From contig CAZLBP010000014.1 in NCBI GenBank assembly GCA_964557855.1, positions 27,860 through 91,859 on the forward strand: a stretch of DNA of 64,000 bases, read 5' to 3'. This document shows, one piece after another, positions 1 through 9,136 of the stretch. This stretch comes from JAJRZL01 sp964557855 (GTDB lineage: Bacteria; Zixibacteria; MSB-5A5; GN15; FEB-12). The first letter of the stretch is position 1; each line of letters starts with the position of its first letter. The translations under genes and the position numbers were made by a program. The notes under the pieces are model-generated. The model saw nothing but the letters and a program-made list of their open reading frames with translations, ran no database searches and was not told where the DNA came from.

Positions 1-414
1 AAATACGAACTGTCAAAGAAAGACCGGCAGGCCAAGAAGAGGCAACACTCGGTTCAACTCAAGGAGATGCGCTACCGCCCGAAAATCGATGAGCATGATT
101 TTCAGTTCAAGACGAAGCATGTGCGGAATTTCATTGAAAGCGGGAGTAAGGTAAAGGCGTTCGTTCTCTTCAAAGGCCGAGAGATGGCGCATACGGAGTT
201 AGGCCGAATAATACTGGATCGGGTTGCCGAAGAGCTCAATGACATAGCCACGGTTGATATTCCGCCCAAGCAGGATGGCCGCAACATGAGCATGGTGCTG
301 GTGCCCCGACCCGAGGTGCTGAAACAACTCAAGCAGGATAACGACCGCAAAAAGACGGAAGAAAAACAGAAAGAAGAATTGCAGACTGAAGATAAAGTGA
401 ATTCCGAAAAGTAA
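1..414 (+). CDS. infC: Translation initiation factor IF-3, 5'-truncated by window edge
   Basis: IF-3 binds the 30S subunit, keeps it apart from 50S and proofreads initiator tRNA. The reading frame is open from base 1, so the N-terminal part lies outside the window; 137 codons remain. Visible are the end of the N-domain and linker (KKDRQAKKRQHSVQLKEMR) and the whole C-domain (RYRPKIDEHDFQFKTKH, then FKGREMAH). IF-3 usually has about 170-180 residues, so roughly 40 are missing. A lysine/glutamate-rich tail of about 25 residues follows the C-domain. It leads the usual infC-rpmI-rplT order. The leader that carries any L20 autoregulatory site is not in the window. Confidence 0.96.
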   Translation, partial: KYELSKKDRQAKKRQHSVQLKEMRYRPKIDEHDFQFKTKHVRNFIESGSKVKAFVLFKGREMAHTELGRIILDRVAEELNDIATVDIPPKQDGRNMSMVLVPRPEVLKQLKQDNDRKKTEEKQKEELQTEDKVNSEK

Positions 415-439
415 CCAGCAATCGAGCGAAGGTCAGACT

Positions 440-637
440 ATGCCGAAAATGAAAACGCAACGCGGCGCCGCCAAACGGTTCAAGAAGACGGCGTCCGGTA
501 AGATAAAGAGACATCGCGCTTACAAAACGCACATTCTTACCAAGAAAAGCCCCAAACGTCTCAGGAAACTGCGCAAACCGGCGCTGATTTCAAAGGCCGA
601 CCTGCAGCGGGTCCGGATAATGATCCCCTCGATGTAG
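440..637 (+). CDS. rpmI: 50S ribosomal protein L35
   Basis: L35 is a small basic protein of the large ribosomal subunit. The 65 residues match the family length and the typical opening MPKMKTQRGAAKRFKKTASG, with lysine/arginine-rich text throughout. It lies 25 bases after infC and 49 bases before rplT, the standard bacterial order, and is presumably co-transcribed and co-regulated with them. Confidence 0.97.
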   Translation: MPKMKTQRGAAKRFKKTASGKIKRHRAYKTHILTKKSPKRLRKLRKPALISKADLQRVRIMIPSM

Positions 638-686
638 TCGATGGGAAACAGGTTGTCGGAAGATTCAACAAAGGAGTTAGTGCAAT

Positions 687-1037
687 ATGCCTCGTGCGAA
701 GAATAATGTAGCCGCTCACAAACGCCACCGCGAAGTCCTTAAGAAGGCGCGGGGTAACTACGGCGCCCGGAGTCGGCTCTATCGTACCGCTCTGGAAACG
801 GTCAACAAAGGGCTGAAATACGCCTACCGGGACCGCCGCAACAAGAAACGGGATTTTCGGCGGTTGTGGATTACCCGCATTTCCGCCGCAGCCCAAATGT
901 GCGGGACGAATTACTCTACATTCATTGCCGGCCTGAAGAAGTCCGGAGTTAACCTCGATCGCAAAATGCTGGCCGATATTGCGGCGCGCGATATGGCCAC
1001 GTTCCAATCCCTGGCCAGAATGGCCGCCGGCGAATAA
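687..1037 (+). CDS. rplT: 50S ribosomal protein L20
   Basis: L20 binds 23S rRNA early in 50S assembly and in many bacteria represses its own operon. The 116-residue product has the family length and the typical opening MPRAKNNVAAHKRHREVLK, followed by the GNYGARSRLYRTA and RDRRNKKRDFRRLWITRI blocks. It directly precedes pheS, as in many bacteria. Confidence 0.97.
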   Translation: MPRAKNNVAAHKRHREVLKKARGNYGARSRLYRTALETVNKGLKYAYRDRRNKKRDFRRLWITRISAAAQMCGTNYSTFIAGLKKSGVNLDRKMLADIAARDMATFQSLARMAAGE

Positions 1038-1055
1038 CGCGGATTACTCTGTCAC

Positions 1056-2069
1056 ATGGCCACCCGGGATGAAATAACCGCCCTGGAACAGGAAGCAACG
1101 AAGCGGATCAGGCAGGCCGATTCGGAAGATGCGCTCAATGATCTCCGAGTCGAATACCTGGGTCGAAAGGGTAGAGTTAAAGCGATTCTCGGCAGTCTCG
1201 GCAAGCTGCCCGCCGACGAGCGAAAAGAAATCGGGGCGGCCGCCAACAAGTGCCGGGCGAGTATTGAAGGGGCGCTGGAAGCAGTACGGAAAGAGCTGGC
1301 TTCAGGCAAAGAGAAAGCGGGACTCGATCCTACGTTGCCGGGCACGGCTCAGTACGTCGGAGTGACTCACATTATTAATCAAGTCATGCAGGATATCTGT
1401 GAGATTTTTCACGGCATGGGCTTCGAAATCGCGCGCGGGCCGGACATTGAGACAGATTACTACAATTTCGAAGGGCTCAACTTTCCACCCGATCACCCCG
1501 CCCGAGACATGCAGGATACGATGTTCGTTGAGGGCGGACGCCTGTTGCGCACTCACACCACTCCCGTCCAGGCGCGAGAACTGGAAAAGCGTCAGCCCCC
1601 CATCAAGGCGATCACACCCGGACTTTGTGCTCGCAACGAAGCTATTTCGACTCGCTCCCATGTCGCCTTCTATCAGGTGGACGGCTTTCTCGTCGATGAG
1701 GGGATAACCTTGGCCGATTTGAAAGGGGCGCTGGTCGCCTTCTGCAAAGCTTTTTTTGGCGAACAGGTCAGGCTCAATTTCCGGCCCTCCTATTTCCCCT
1801 TCACGGAACCCTCGGCCGAAGTGGACATCTCTTGCTTCCTGTGCAATGGTGAAGGCTGCCAGGTGTGCAAGTACGCCGGCTGGCTGGAAATCCTCGGTTG
1901 CGGCATGATCGATCCGGCTGTTCTGGAGAACGCCGGCATCGACAGCGAGAAGTACACCGGCTATGCTTTCGGAATGGGCGTCGAACGTCCGGCCATGTTG
2001 AAGTACAGAATCAACGATATTAGACTCTTTTTTAACAACGACATACGATTTCTCAGACAGTTTCGGTAA
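1056..2069 (+). CDS. pheS: Phenylalanine-tRNA ligase alpha subunit
   Basis: Catalytic subunit of the alpha2-beta2 enzyme that charges tRNA-Phe. The 337 residues have an N-terminal coiled coil (about 1-90) that contacts tRNA, then the class II core: GFEIARGPDIETDYYNFEGLN (motif 1 side), RNEAISTRSHVAFYQVDG (motif 2), and the C-terminal GMGVERPAMLKY (motif 3). A cysteine cluster CFLCNGEGCQVCKYAGWLE (about 265-283) is seen in a subset of PheS proteins and may bind zinc. PheT starts three bases after the stop, so the subunits are translationally linked. Confidence 0.97.
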   Translation: MATRDEITALEQEATKRIRQADSEDALNDLRVEYLGRKGRVKAILGSLGKLPADERKEIGAAANKCRASIEGALEAVRKELASGKEKAGLDPTLPGTAQYVGVTHIINQVMQDICEIFHGMGFEIARGPDIETDYYNFEGLNFPPDHPARDMQDTMFVEGGRLLRTHTTPVQARELEKRQPPIKAITPGLCARNEAISTRSHVAFYQVDGFLVDEGITLADLKGALVAFCKAFFGEQVRLNFRPSYFPFTEPSAEVDISCFLCNGEGCQVCKYAGWLEILGCGMIDPAVLENAGIDSEKYTGYAFGMGVERPAMLKYRINDIRLFFNNDIRFLRQFR

Positions 2070-2072
2070 ACG

Positions 2073-4460
2073 ATGAAGACCTCCTATAAATGGCTCCGGG
2101 AACTGACCGGCCTGGAATGGTCCGTGGAAGAAATGGCGCAACGCCTGACCAACTGCGGCACGGCCTGCGAGGGAATTACGGCGACGGATCGGTATATGAA
2201 GAACGTGGTCGTGGGACAGGTGCGCGACCTGCGCCCAATCGAAGGAGCGGACAAGCTCCGGTTGGCCGGCGTCGAACTTGGTTCCGAGACAAAAGACTTG
2301 GTCTGCGGTGCACCGAACGTGGCCGTCGGTCAGTATGTGCCGGTGGCGCTGGCAGGCGCCCGATTGAGCGGCGATATCGTCATTGGACCCGCCCGGATCA
2401 GGGGCGTGGAATCGCACGGAATGATATGTTCCGAAAGAGAACTGGGCATTTCCGATGATCATTCCGGTATCATGGTGCTCAATGGCGACATAAGGCTCGG
2501 TATGCCTCTGGTTGACTACCTGGAATATGATGACTATCAGCTTACATTTGAGTTGACACCGAACCGGCCTGACTCCCTGAGCGCCATCGGCATCGCTCGC
2601 GATGCCGCCGCGCTGGCTTCCGTACCGGTTAGAAAGCCACAGTTCAGTATAACTGAATCAGATAAGCCGGCCTCCCAGTATGTGGCTGTCAGCATTGAAG
2701 ATCCGGGAGCCTGTCCGAGATACGCGGCCAGGGTCATCGAAAACGTTACTATCGGTGAATCACCCTGGTGGCTGAAGCGAAAACTGCTGATCTGCGGCGT
2801 TCGTCCTATAAACAATGTGGTCGATGTTACCAACTACGTTTTGCTGGAGTGCGGGCACCCGCTGCATGCGTTTGACCTCGATCGATTCGGATCGAAGGAA
2901 GTGGTCGTCCGACGGGCCAGGGATAAAGAACGATTCACCACTTTGGACGGCAGAGAACACGAACTAATACCCGACGTGCTCCTGATTACGAACGGCAAAG
3001 AAGGAGTGGCGGCCGCCGGGGTTATGGGCGGGATGAATTCCGAAGTCGAGGAAGCCACAACCAACATCCTGCTGGAATCCGCTTATTTCAATCCCTCAGT
3101 AATCAGACAGAGCCGCAAGCATCTGGGTCTCGTTACGGAATCATCCAGCCGCTTCGAAAAAGGAGCCGATCCGAACAACGGCGTCGAATATGCGATAAAC
3201 CGCGCCGCCTGTCTGATGGCGGAGCTCTGCGGCGGCGAGGTCTTGAATGGTATCGTCGACTGTTATCCGAATCGAATCGAGCCCAAAACGGTCAACATGC
3301 GTCCCGAACGATGTAATGCCATACTCGGGACAGACCTGTCGACGGATCGGATGCTGGAGATATTCCGAAACCTGGAGTTTGCAGTCGAAGAAAAGGCGCC
3401 GATAAGGGTCACAGTGCCTACCTTCCGACCCGATATAGAAAGGGAAATCGACCTCATAGAAGAAGTGGTCCGGATCGAGGGTTTTGTTAGCGTGCCGGAT
3501 TCGATTTCGAATGTCGGACCATTGTATACTCCGGTGGATTATCGCGAACGATTCAAGCACGAACTTCGCCACTTGCTCACCGCGGCCGGGTTTGACGAAA
3601 TACTCAGCCACGGCTTAGCAGACAGTCGACTGGCTAAGCGGGTATATCCTGAATTGCCGCTGGTTAAGATCTCGAATCCCGTCTCAGCCGATCTCGACGT
3701 CATGCGCAACAGCCTGGTATCATCGGTACTGACGGCTATCAGTCACAACATCTCGCACAGAAATCTGGATTTGAGACTTTTCGAAATGGGAAGAGCCTAT
3801 TTCCCTCCCGATGAAAAGCAAACCTGGGTGGAAGAAGAGCTTCTGGCCATGGCGGTCACCGGGAAGTCCCCGAATACCTGGCGAGACATTCCCCGACTAT
3901 ATGATTTCTACGATGTTGTAGGCGCTTTGAACATTGTGGCAGATCATTTTCGGTGGGGGCAATTCGACATAGTGCCGGCAGACGTACCATTTCTAGAACC
4001 GGGATTGTCTTACGAGCTGAAATTGGACGGTCGACAGTGTGGCGCGGTCGGTCAACTGGCTGAAAGTCTCGTAGACTATCTCGATATCAAGCAACCGCTC
4101 TATATTGCTGAAATGAGTGTTCAATCGTTCATGCAACGGGAAACACGGAGGATCGAGTTCGAACCTTTGCCGCTCTACCCGGCAGCGTACCGCGATCTGG
4201 CCCTCGTTGTTGCCAACGCTGTTCCCGCCGGGGAGTTAATTGATACCGTGAAGAGTACGGCCGGAGAATTGGCGGAATCGGTGAAGATATTCGACCTCTA
4301 TACTGGGAAGCAGATAGAAAAAGGTAAGAAGTCCATTGCTATGGCTATTAACTTCCGTTCTCGTGAGGGGAGTTTATCAAGCAAGGAAGTCGATGAAATT
4401 CAAGAGAATATAGTTGCTGCACTAAAGAAGCGGTTTAACGCAGAGATCAGGGATTACTGA
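2073..4460 (+). CDS. pheT: Phenylalanine-tRNA ligase beta subunit
   Basis: Non-catalytic partner of PheS, needed for tRNA binding and editing of misacylated Tyr. The 795 residues match the bacterial long form: an EMAP-type tRNA-binding domain (about 40-150, KNVVVGQVRDLRPIEGADKL), B3/B4 editing domain (about 210-380, with TNYVLLECGHPLHAFD), B5 domain (about 400-475), catalytic-like core, and C-terminal FDX-ACB anticodon-binding domain (about 700-795, PAAYRDLALVV). It follows pheS by three bases and is followed at once by the ZapB-like gene. Confidence 0.97.
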   Translation: MKTSYKWLRELTGLEWSVEEMAQRLTNCGTACEGITATDRYMKNVVVGQVRDLRPIEGADKLRLAGVELGSETKDLVCGAPNVAVGQYVPVALAGARLSGDIVIGPARIRGVESHGMICSERELGISDDHSGIMVLNGDIRLGMPLVDYLEYDDYQLTFELTPNRPDSLSAIGIARDAAALASVPVRKPQFSITESDKPASQYVAVSIEDPGACPRYAARVIENVTIGESPWWLKRKLLICGVRPINNVVDVTNYVLLECGHPLHAFDLDRFGSKEVVVRRARDKERFTTLDGREHELIPDVLLITNGKEGVAAAGVMGGMNSEVEEATTNILLESAYFNPSVIRQSRKHLGLVTESSSRFEKGADPNNGVEYAINRAACLMAELCGGEVLNGIVDCYPNRIEPKTVNMRPERCNAILGTDLSTDRMLEIFRNLEFAVEEKAPIRVTVPTFRPDIEREIDLIEEVVRIEGFVSVPDSISNVGPLYTPVDYRERFKHELRHLLTAAGFDEILSHGLADSRLAKRVYPELPLVKISNPVSADLDVMRNSLVSSVLTAISHNISHRNLDLRLFEMGRAYFPPDEKQTWVEEELLAMAVTGKSPNTWRDIPRLYDFYDVVGALNIVADHFRWGQFDIVPADVPFLEPGLSYELKLDGRQCGAVGQLAESLVDYLDIKQPLYIAEMSVQSFMQRETRRIEFEPLPLYPAAYRDLALVVANAVPAGELIDTVKSTAGELAESVKIFDLYTGKQIEKGKKSIAMAINFRSREGSLSSKEVDEIQENIVAALKKRFNAEIRDY

Positions 4461-4462
4461 GT

Positions 4463-4705
4463 ATGAGAGAGAAAATCGATAAGTTGGCTGAGAGAATCAA
4501 CCTCTTGCTGGACCTGGTTGCCAGTCATGAGAAGATGAACCAGGCCCTCAAAGACGAGAATAGTCGATTGCAGGACGAAGTGAAGCGACTCACGAGAGAA
4601 GGGCAACTTCTTCGGACTACTCAGATTGACAATTCTCAGTTGGTGAAATCCAGACTAGTGGGTGTTCTGGATCGGCTTGAAGAGCTCGAAGAAATCAGCC
4701 GCTAG
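4463..4705 (+). CDS. Small coiled-coil protein, ZapB-like
   Basis: An 80-residue protein that is almost entirely predicted coiled coil, with a heptad pattern of leucines (for example INLLLDLVASHEKMNQALKDEN). It begins two bases after pheT and lies just upstream of zapA. In other bacteria small coiled coils of this size next to zapA act at the division septum with ZapA and FtsZ. Here the ZapB-like role is inferred from size, coiled coil and position only, because such sequences are low-complexity. It could be an unrelated coiled-coil protein. Confidence 0.6.
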   Translation: MREKIDKLAERINLLLDLVASHEKMNQALKDENSRLQDEVKRLTREGQLLRTTQIDNSQLVKSRLVGVLDRLEELEEISR

Positions 4706-4712
4706 ATTTTAC

Positions 4713-4741
4713 TTGACATTTGCAATCTTGTATAATATAAG
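4713..4741 (+). promoter_or_regulatory. Sigma-70-type promoter for zapA
   Basis: A perfect -35 TTGACA (4713-4718), 17-base spacer and -10 TATAAG (4736-4741). An overlapping TATAAT at 4731 would give only a 12-base spacer. The predicted start lies near 4748, leaving a leader of about 64 bases before zapA. This suggests that zapA-rny can be transcribed apart from the pheST run. Confidence 0.65.
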
Positions 4742-4811
4742 CTATTGTGACAAAGTAGGATAAGAGAATATCGGCTTGGTGATACACTGTTAGAATTGAA
4801 TTGCTGACAAA

Positions 4812-5126
4812 ATGGCAGAACACAGAGTTGTAGTTCATATTCTTGGCGAAGAATACCCCATATCCGGGGTTACTGACCCAGCGCATATAACAAAGGCGGC
4901 TGATGTCGTTGATTCCAGAATGAGAGAAGCAGAGCAGAAGAGTCCGGTTCGCGGAAGAGACAAACTGGCTATATTAGCGGCCATGTCTCTGGCGTCCGAG
5001 CTGCTCGATAAGGCTTCAGAGTCCGAACAACTTGAAGCCGAATTGGGCCGGAAGCTGGACGAAATGCTGGATCAACTCGATCACGCCTGGCCCGCTCTGA
5101 GCAACAAGCAGATGTCGGGCTCATAG
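4812..5126 (+). CDS. zapA: Cell division protein ZapA
   Basis: ZapA tetramers crosslink FtsZ filaments at midcell. The 104 residues show the family pattern: an N-terminal beta-rich segment (VVVHILGEEYPISG) followed by an alpha region with ADVVDSRMREAEQ and LAILAAMSLASELL, then a C-terminal coiled coil. A well-formed promoter sits upstream, and the next gene is rny, a neighbourhood common in Gram-positives and other phyla. No 6S RNA-sized gap is present on either side. Confidence 0.88.
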   Translation: MAEHRVVVHILGEEYPISGVTDPAHITKAADVVDSRMREAEQKSPVRGRDKLAILAAMSLASELLDKASESEQLEAELGRKLDEMLDQLDHAWPALSNKQMSGS

Positions 5127-5173
5127 TCACCTTTCTGTATTTTCTTCATCCTGTATACTTAACATAGATTCTG

Positions 5174-5196
5174 CATCCGGTATGTTCTACCGGGTG
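5174..5196 (+). promoter_or_regulatory. Hairpin abutting the rny ribosome-binding site
   Basis: An inverted repeat with a core stem CCGGTA/TACCGG and loop TGTTC, extendable with a wobble pair to nine pairs. It ends at the first bases of the rny Shine-Dalgarno sequence (GGGAGG, 5196-5201). A -10-like TATACT lies at 5154-5159 without a good -35. The hairpin could set how accessible the ribosome-binding site is; this is structural inference only. Confidence 0.35.
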
Positions 5197-5203
5197 GGAG
5201 GCA

Positions 5204-6772
5204 ATGATGAACAACACGATCATCCTGATTGCACTGGGTGTTCTGGTTGGCTTGGTCTCGTTCTTCGTGTCTTGGTTCCTGGCGCGCCGCGCTGCTGGCA
5301 CGAGAGTCATCGAGGCCACCAATGAAGCCAAAAGGTTGGTTTCTGAGGCTAACAAAGAGGCTGAAATCAAGTTGAAGGAAGCCCGTCTCGAGGCTCGTGA
5401 AGAGCTTATGAAGCTCAAGAATGAGTTCGAGACTGAAGCCGATGCCAGACGCCGGGAACTGGAGTCGACTGAAAAACGGATTGAAGAACAACAGTCAACG
5501 TTAACCAAAAAGCTTGAAGTCCTGACCAACCGAGAAACCGATCTCGATAAGAGAGAGAAGAATCTGCTGACACGCGAAAAAGGAATATCTCTGCGCGAAT
5601 CGGAACTCGAGGAGATAATAAACAATCAAAACGAGAAGCTCCAGAAGATTGCCCAAATGACGCCCGAAGAGGCAAAGAAGCAGCTAATGGACAACATGTT
5701 GAGCGCCGCTCGAATCGAGGCGGCCCAATATGTGAAGGAAATTAAGGAAAAAGCCGAGGCGGATGCCGACAAAGAGGCCAAAGAGATAATCCTCTCTTCC
5801 ATTTACCGATGCGCCGCCGATCACACGGTCGAAACGACAGTTTCGGTGGTCATTCTCCCTTCGGACGAAATGAAAGGGCGTATAATAGGCCGTGAGGGAC
5901 GTAATATCCGTTCGTTCGAGACGGCTACCGGCATCGACGTGATAGTGGACGATACGCCGGAGGCGGTCATCCTTTCGGGCTATGATCCGGTCAGACGCGA
6001 GATCGCCCGCATGGCGCTTGAGAAACTGATTGTCGACGGGCGAATTCACCCGACTCGGATCGAAGACGTCGTAGAAAAATCAAAAAAGGAAATGGAAGTG
6101 ATCGTCCGTGAAGCTGGAGAACAGGCTTGTTTCGAACTCGGCGTCCACGGCCTGCATCCGGACGTGGTCAGGATGCTCGGCAAGCTCCATTTTCGTACAT
6201 CTTACGGCCAAAATGTCCTGGCGCATTCCAAAGAAGTGGCTATGCTGTGTGGTTTAATGGCGGCGGAACTCGAACTGGACAGCACGCTGGCTAAGCGCTG
6301 CGGACTGTTACACGACGTCGGCAAGTCTATCGATCGAGAGACCGAAGGTACGCATACGCAGATCGGGGCGGACTTCATACGGCGCTACAAGGAACCCGAC
6401 GAGGTTGTCAACGCCATCGAATCGCATCACGGGGATGTACCGATGGTGGGACCGTTCCCGGTTCTGGTCCAGGCGGCCGACGCCATTTCCGGTTCCCGAC
6501 CGGGTGCGCGCCGAGAGCCTCTGGAAGCGTATATCAAGCGCCTGCAGCAATTGGAGGAATTGGCTGACAGCTTCCGAGGAGTCTCCAAAGCGTATGCCAT
6601 TCAGGCCGGCCGTGAGGTCCGGGTAATCGTCGAGCATGAAACGCTGGACGATCTGGCAACGTCCATTTTGGCGGGAGACATCGCCGAGAAAATCGAGCGT
6701 GAAATGCAATATCCCGGCCAGATCAAAGTGACCGTCGTCCGTGAAACCCGGGCGACTGAATTCGCGAAGTGA
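5204..6772 (+). CDS. rny: Ribonuclease Y
   Basis: Membrane-anchored endoribonuclease that starts mRNA decay in bacteria using RNase Y. The 522 residues show an N-terminal transmembrane helix (about 4-26), a long charged coiled coil (about 30-180), a KH RNA-binding domain (GRIIGREGRNIRSFE, about 225-240), and an HD metal-dependent nuclease domain (LLHDVGKSID, with HGD and downstream motifs). The length is normal for the family. Two ATGs in tandem follow the strong ribosome-binding site GGGAGG. The next gene is ymdB, as in Bacillus. Confidence 0.97.
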   Translation: MMNNTIILIALGVLVGLVSFFVSWFLARRAAGTRVIEATNEAKRLVSEANKEAEIKLKEARLEAREELMKLKNEFETEADARRRELESTEKRIEEQQSTLTKKLEVLTNRETDLDKREKNLLTREKGISLRESELEEIINNQNEKLQKIAQMTPEEAKKQLMDNMLSAARIEAAQYVKEIKEKAEADADKEAKEIILSSIYRCAADHTVETTVSVVILPSDEMKGRIIGREGRNIRSFETATGIDVIVDDTPEAVILSGYDPVRREIARMALEKLIVDGRIHPTRIEDVVEKSKKEMEVIVREAGEQACFELGVHGLHPDVVRMLGKLHFRTSYGQNVLAHSKEVAMLCGLMAAELELDSTLAKRCGLLHDVGKSIDRETEGTHTQIGADFIRRYKEPDEVVNAIESHHGDVPMVGPFPVLVQAADAISGSRPGARREPLEAYIKRLQQLEELADSFRGVSKAYAIQAGREVRVIVEHETLDDLATSILAGDIAEKIEREMQYPGQIKVTVVRETRATEFAK

Positions 6773-7098
6773 GACCGCTCTTGCGGCATGCGCGCTGAAC
6801 CAGTCTCATTGGGCTGTTGCGGCAGGTCCTGCGAATCCACGGCAGGGGATGCGTATGTCCTGCCGCTGTTATCTCGTAACGAATTACCTGCCAGGTCATC
6901 CGCCGCAGGCCAATTGACATTTGATCAGAACCTGACACCACAGGAACCGGGGTTTTGCAACATGCCCCGGCACTCCGAATTAGTCGTTGATTTTCAGACC
7001 GTATGGAGTTACACTGAAAGCAACATGTTTTTCACTTACAAGATGTCTTTTGGTACTGCCCACACGGATGTGTGGTCGGCTGGCGAGGGGATACTCCG
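6773..7098. other. Intergenic region rny-ymdB
   Basis: No credible gene. It holds one copy of the 48-base palindromic repeat (6819-6866) and a hairpin with arms CCGGGG (6947-6952) and CCCCGG (6965-6970). A TTGACA occurs at 6914-6919, but no -10 is seen at a suitable distance. Confidence 0.7.
6819..6866 (+). repeat. 48-bp palindromic repeat, copy A
   Basis: Imperfect inverted repeat with outer arms GCGGCAGGTC (6819-6828) and GTCCTGCCGC (6857-6866). It aligns without gaps to copies at 25195-25242 (opposite strand) and 57029-57076. The shared left half reads GCGGCAGGTCCTGCGAATCC. This is the most diverged copy in its right half: the inner dyad clear in the other two is decayed here. Confidence 0.8.
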
Positions 7099-7950
7099 AT
7101 GTCGAATATGAAGATTCTGTTTGTGGCTGATGTATGCGGCAAGGTGGGACGGCAAGCCGCCGCACATATGGTGAAGCCGCTGCGCACCAAGTACGAGGCT
7201 GACTACGTCATCGCCAACGTTGAAAACGCCGCCGGCGGTTTCGGCATAACTCCGGAAATGTCGCGCAAAATGTTCTCTTATGGCATGGACCTGCAGACGT
7301 CGGGTAACCACATCTGGGACCGATACGAGATCATTTCCTATTTCAATACCTCTCCCAAGCTTCTGCGGCCCGCCAATTTCCCGCCGGGCGTTCCCGGGGA
7401 AGGAATGCTCGTAGACACCGTGGCAGACAAGAAGATCGGTGTCATCAACCTTATGGGGCGAACCTACATGAAAGATATCGACTGTCCCTTTTCGGTCGGC
7501 CGGGAACTGGTTACCAGAATACGGACCCAGACCAAAGTCATATTCATAGACTTTCACGCCGAGGCAACTTCCGAAAAGCAAGCTCTGCATTACTACCTCG
7601 ACGGTCAGGTCTCCGCTGTTGTGGGGACCCACACGCATGTACAGACGGCTGATGAATACGTGAGTTCTTTGGGGACAGCTTACATCACCGATGCCGGCAT
7701 GACCGGTCCGCACGACTCCATTATAGGCATGGAGAAAGAACCCTCTCTGCAGCGTTTTCTGACAGGGATGCCCCGTCGGTTTTCGACCGCATCGGAAGAT
7801 GTGAGATTATCGGGAGTCTTTCTGGAGGTAGAGAGTGAGACGGGTCGGGCCGTCCGATTCGAGCGGTTCATTCACAAGTTCGATAGCGACAGCTTCAAGC
7901 CTGAAGACATCACCGGTATACCAAAAGAGCAAGTGACGCGAGAAACGTAA
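7099..7950 (+). CDS. ymdB: YmdB family metallophosphoesterase
   Basis: Dinuclear-metal phosphoesterase of the TIGR00282/YmdB family; Bacillus YmdB hydrolyses 2',3'-cyclic nucleotides and affects biofilm and motility decisions. The 283 residues carry the expected metal ligand blocks: DVCGKVGRQ, NVENAAGG, SGNHIWDR, DFHAEATSEKQ and GTHTHVQTAD. I place the start at 7099 rather than an upstream in-frame ATG at 7072 because GAGGGG precedes it at a suitable distance and the fold starts at MKILFVADV. Being next to rny matches the Firmicute pair and fits a joint role in RNA turnover. Confidence 0.93.
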   Translation: MSNMKILFVADVCGKVGRQAAAHMVKPLRTKYEADYVIANVENAAGGFGITPEMSRKMFSYGMDLQTSGNHIWDRYEIISYFNTSPKLLRPANFPPGVPGEGMLVDTVADKKIGVINLMGRTYMKDIDCPFSVGRELVTRIRTQTKVIFIDFHAEATSEKQALHYYLDGQVSAVVGTHTHVQTADEYVSSLGTAYITDAGMTGPHDSIIGMEKEPSLQRFLTGMPRRFSTASEDVRLSGVFLEVESETGRAVRFERFIHKFDSDSFKPEDITGIPKEQVTRET

Positions 7951-7970
7951 AGGTAAAGGATTAGGTTAAT

Positions 7971-8879
7971 ATGTCGGCGCAACTTATTGATGGTAAAATA
8001 GTAGCAGCCAGCATTCTTGATAGTCTGCAGTCTCGAATCGACGGCTTGAAAACACAGGGCGTAACGCCCGGTTTGGCGGCCGTTTTGGTAGGCGAGGATC
8101 CGGCCTCTAAGACGTATGTCAACGCCAAGATAAAAGCCTGTAAGAAACTGGGTCTGTATTCCGAGGTTATCATGGAGTCCGCCGATCTGGATCAAAGCGA
8201 GTTGATTCGTATTGTGGAAGGTCTGAATACCAATGAACAAGTCCATGGCATTCTCGTCCAGTCTCCCTTGCCTGCCCAAATCGATGAGTTGTCCGTCACT
8301 CTGGCCATTGATCCGACCAAGGACGTGGATGGCTTTCATCCCCACAACGTGGGTATGATGCTGATTGGAAGGCCAGGTCTGCTGCCCTGTACTCCACACG
8401 GTATCATCAAGCTGCTGGCATATTACAACATCAATCCGGCCGGCAAAGAAGTGGTTGTTGTCGGACGCTCGAATATCGTTGGAAAGCCGATTACGGCGAT
8501 GTTGCTGCAAAAGGCCGACATGGCCAATGCGACGGTGACCATAGCACATTCGCGCACCAAGAATCTGGAGGCGGTTGTGGCACGGGCCGATATTGTCATC
8601 GCTGCCATTGGCCGCCCCAAAACGATTACGACCAATATGATTAAAGAGGGAGCAACTGTAATTGATGTCGGTGTGAACCGGGTCGAGGATAGTTCCGCCA
8701 AGCGCGGCTATCGTCTGGTGGGTGACGTGGATTTTGAGGCTTGTCAGGAAAAGGCTTCGTTTGTTACACCGGTGCCGGGTGGGGTCGGTCCGATGACTAT
8801 TGCAATGCTGATGTCTAATACGGTTCTAGCAGCGGAACACTCTTTTTCAAAGAAAACCCAGCAGTCGGTCAATCTGTAA
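7971..8879 (+). CDS. folD: Methylenetetrahydrofolate dehydrogenase / methenyl-THF cyclohydrolase
   Basis: Bifunctional one-carbon enzyme that oxidises 5,10-methylene-THF with NAD(P)+ and hydrolyses the methenyl form to 10-formyl-THF in the cytosol. The 302 residues have the family length. Signature segments are YVNAKIKACKKLGL (catalytic Lys), VQSPLPAQID, DVDGFHPHNVG, VVVGRSNIVGKPITAMLL (nucleotide binding) and the C-terminal PVPGGVGPMTIAMLM. It follows ymdB by 20 bases. In this genome it could also process one-carbon units released by FtcD (30057-31583). Confidence 0.97.
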   Translation: MSAQLIDGKIVAASILDSLQSRIDGLKTQGVTPGLAAVLVGEDPASKTYVNAKIKACKKLGLYSEVIMESADLDQSELIRIVEGLNTNEQVHGILVQSPLPAQIDELSVTLAIDPTKDVDGFHPHNVGMMLIGRPGLLPCTPHGIIKLLAYYNINPAGKEVVVVGRSNIVGKPITAMLLQKADMANATVTIAHSRTKNLEAVVARADIVIAAIGRPKTITTNMIKEGATVIDVGVNRVEDSSAKRGYRLVGDVDFEACQEKASFVTPVPGGVGPMTIAMLMSNTVLAAEHSFSKKTQQSVNL

Positions 8880-9136
8880 AACTATTACAATTTGCTGCAT
8901 TGCGTTGCATATTCCATCGTTGTGTCGTCTGGTTTGCGCTGCAGCCTCAAGTGTGAACGTAGCTCTTCAGTCGAGACCTGATGGTTTCGAATAGCACCTT
9001 GTTCGTATGATTCGCTTTGTGTCAGTTTGGCACGAATGTGATAAATGGAATTAAGACGCGCAGAACCGTCTGTGAGGCATAAGGTTTGCTGCAATATCGT
9101 GTTGTTGGTGAGACTTCAGGAAGATAAGCCGGTTCC

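Noticed and set aside
4706..4811. 6S RNA next to zapA
   Set aside because: The gap holds a promoter and only about 64 transcribed bases before zapA, too short for 6S RNA.
8880..9136. Open frame on the minus strand between folD and the Ig protein gene
   Set aside because: No start signal, no recognisable family and biased composition; treated as non-coding.
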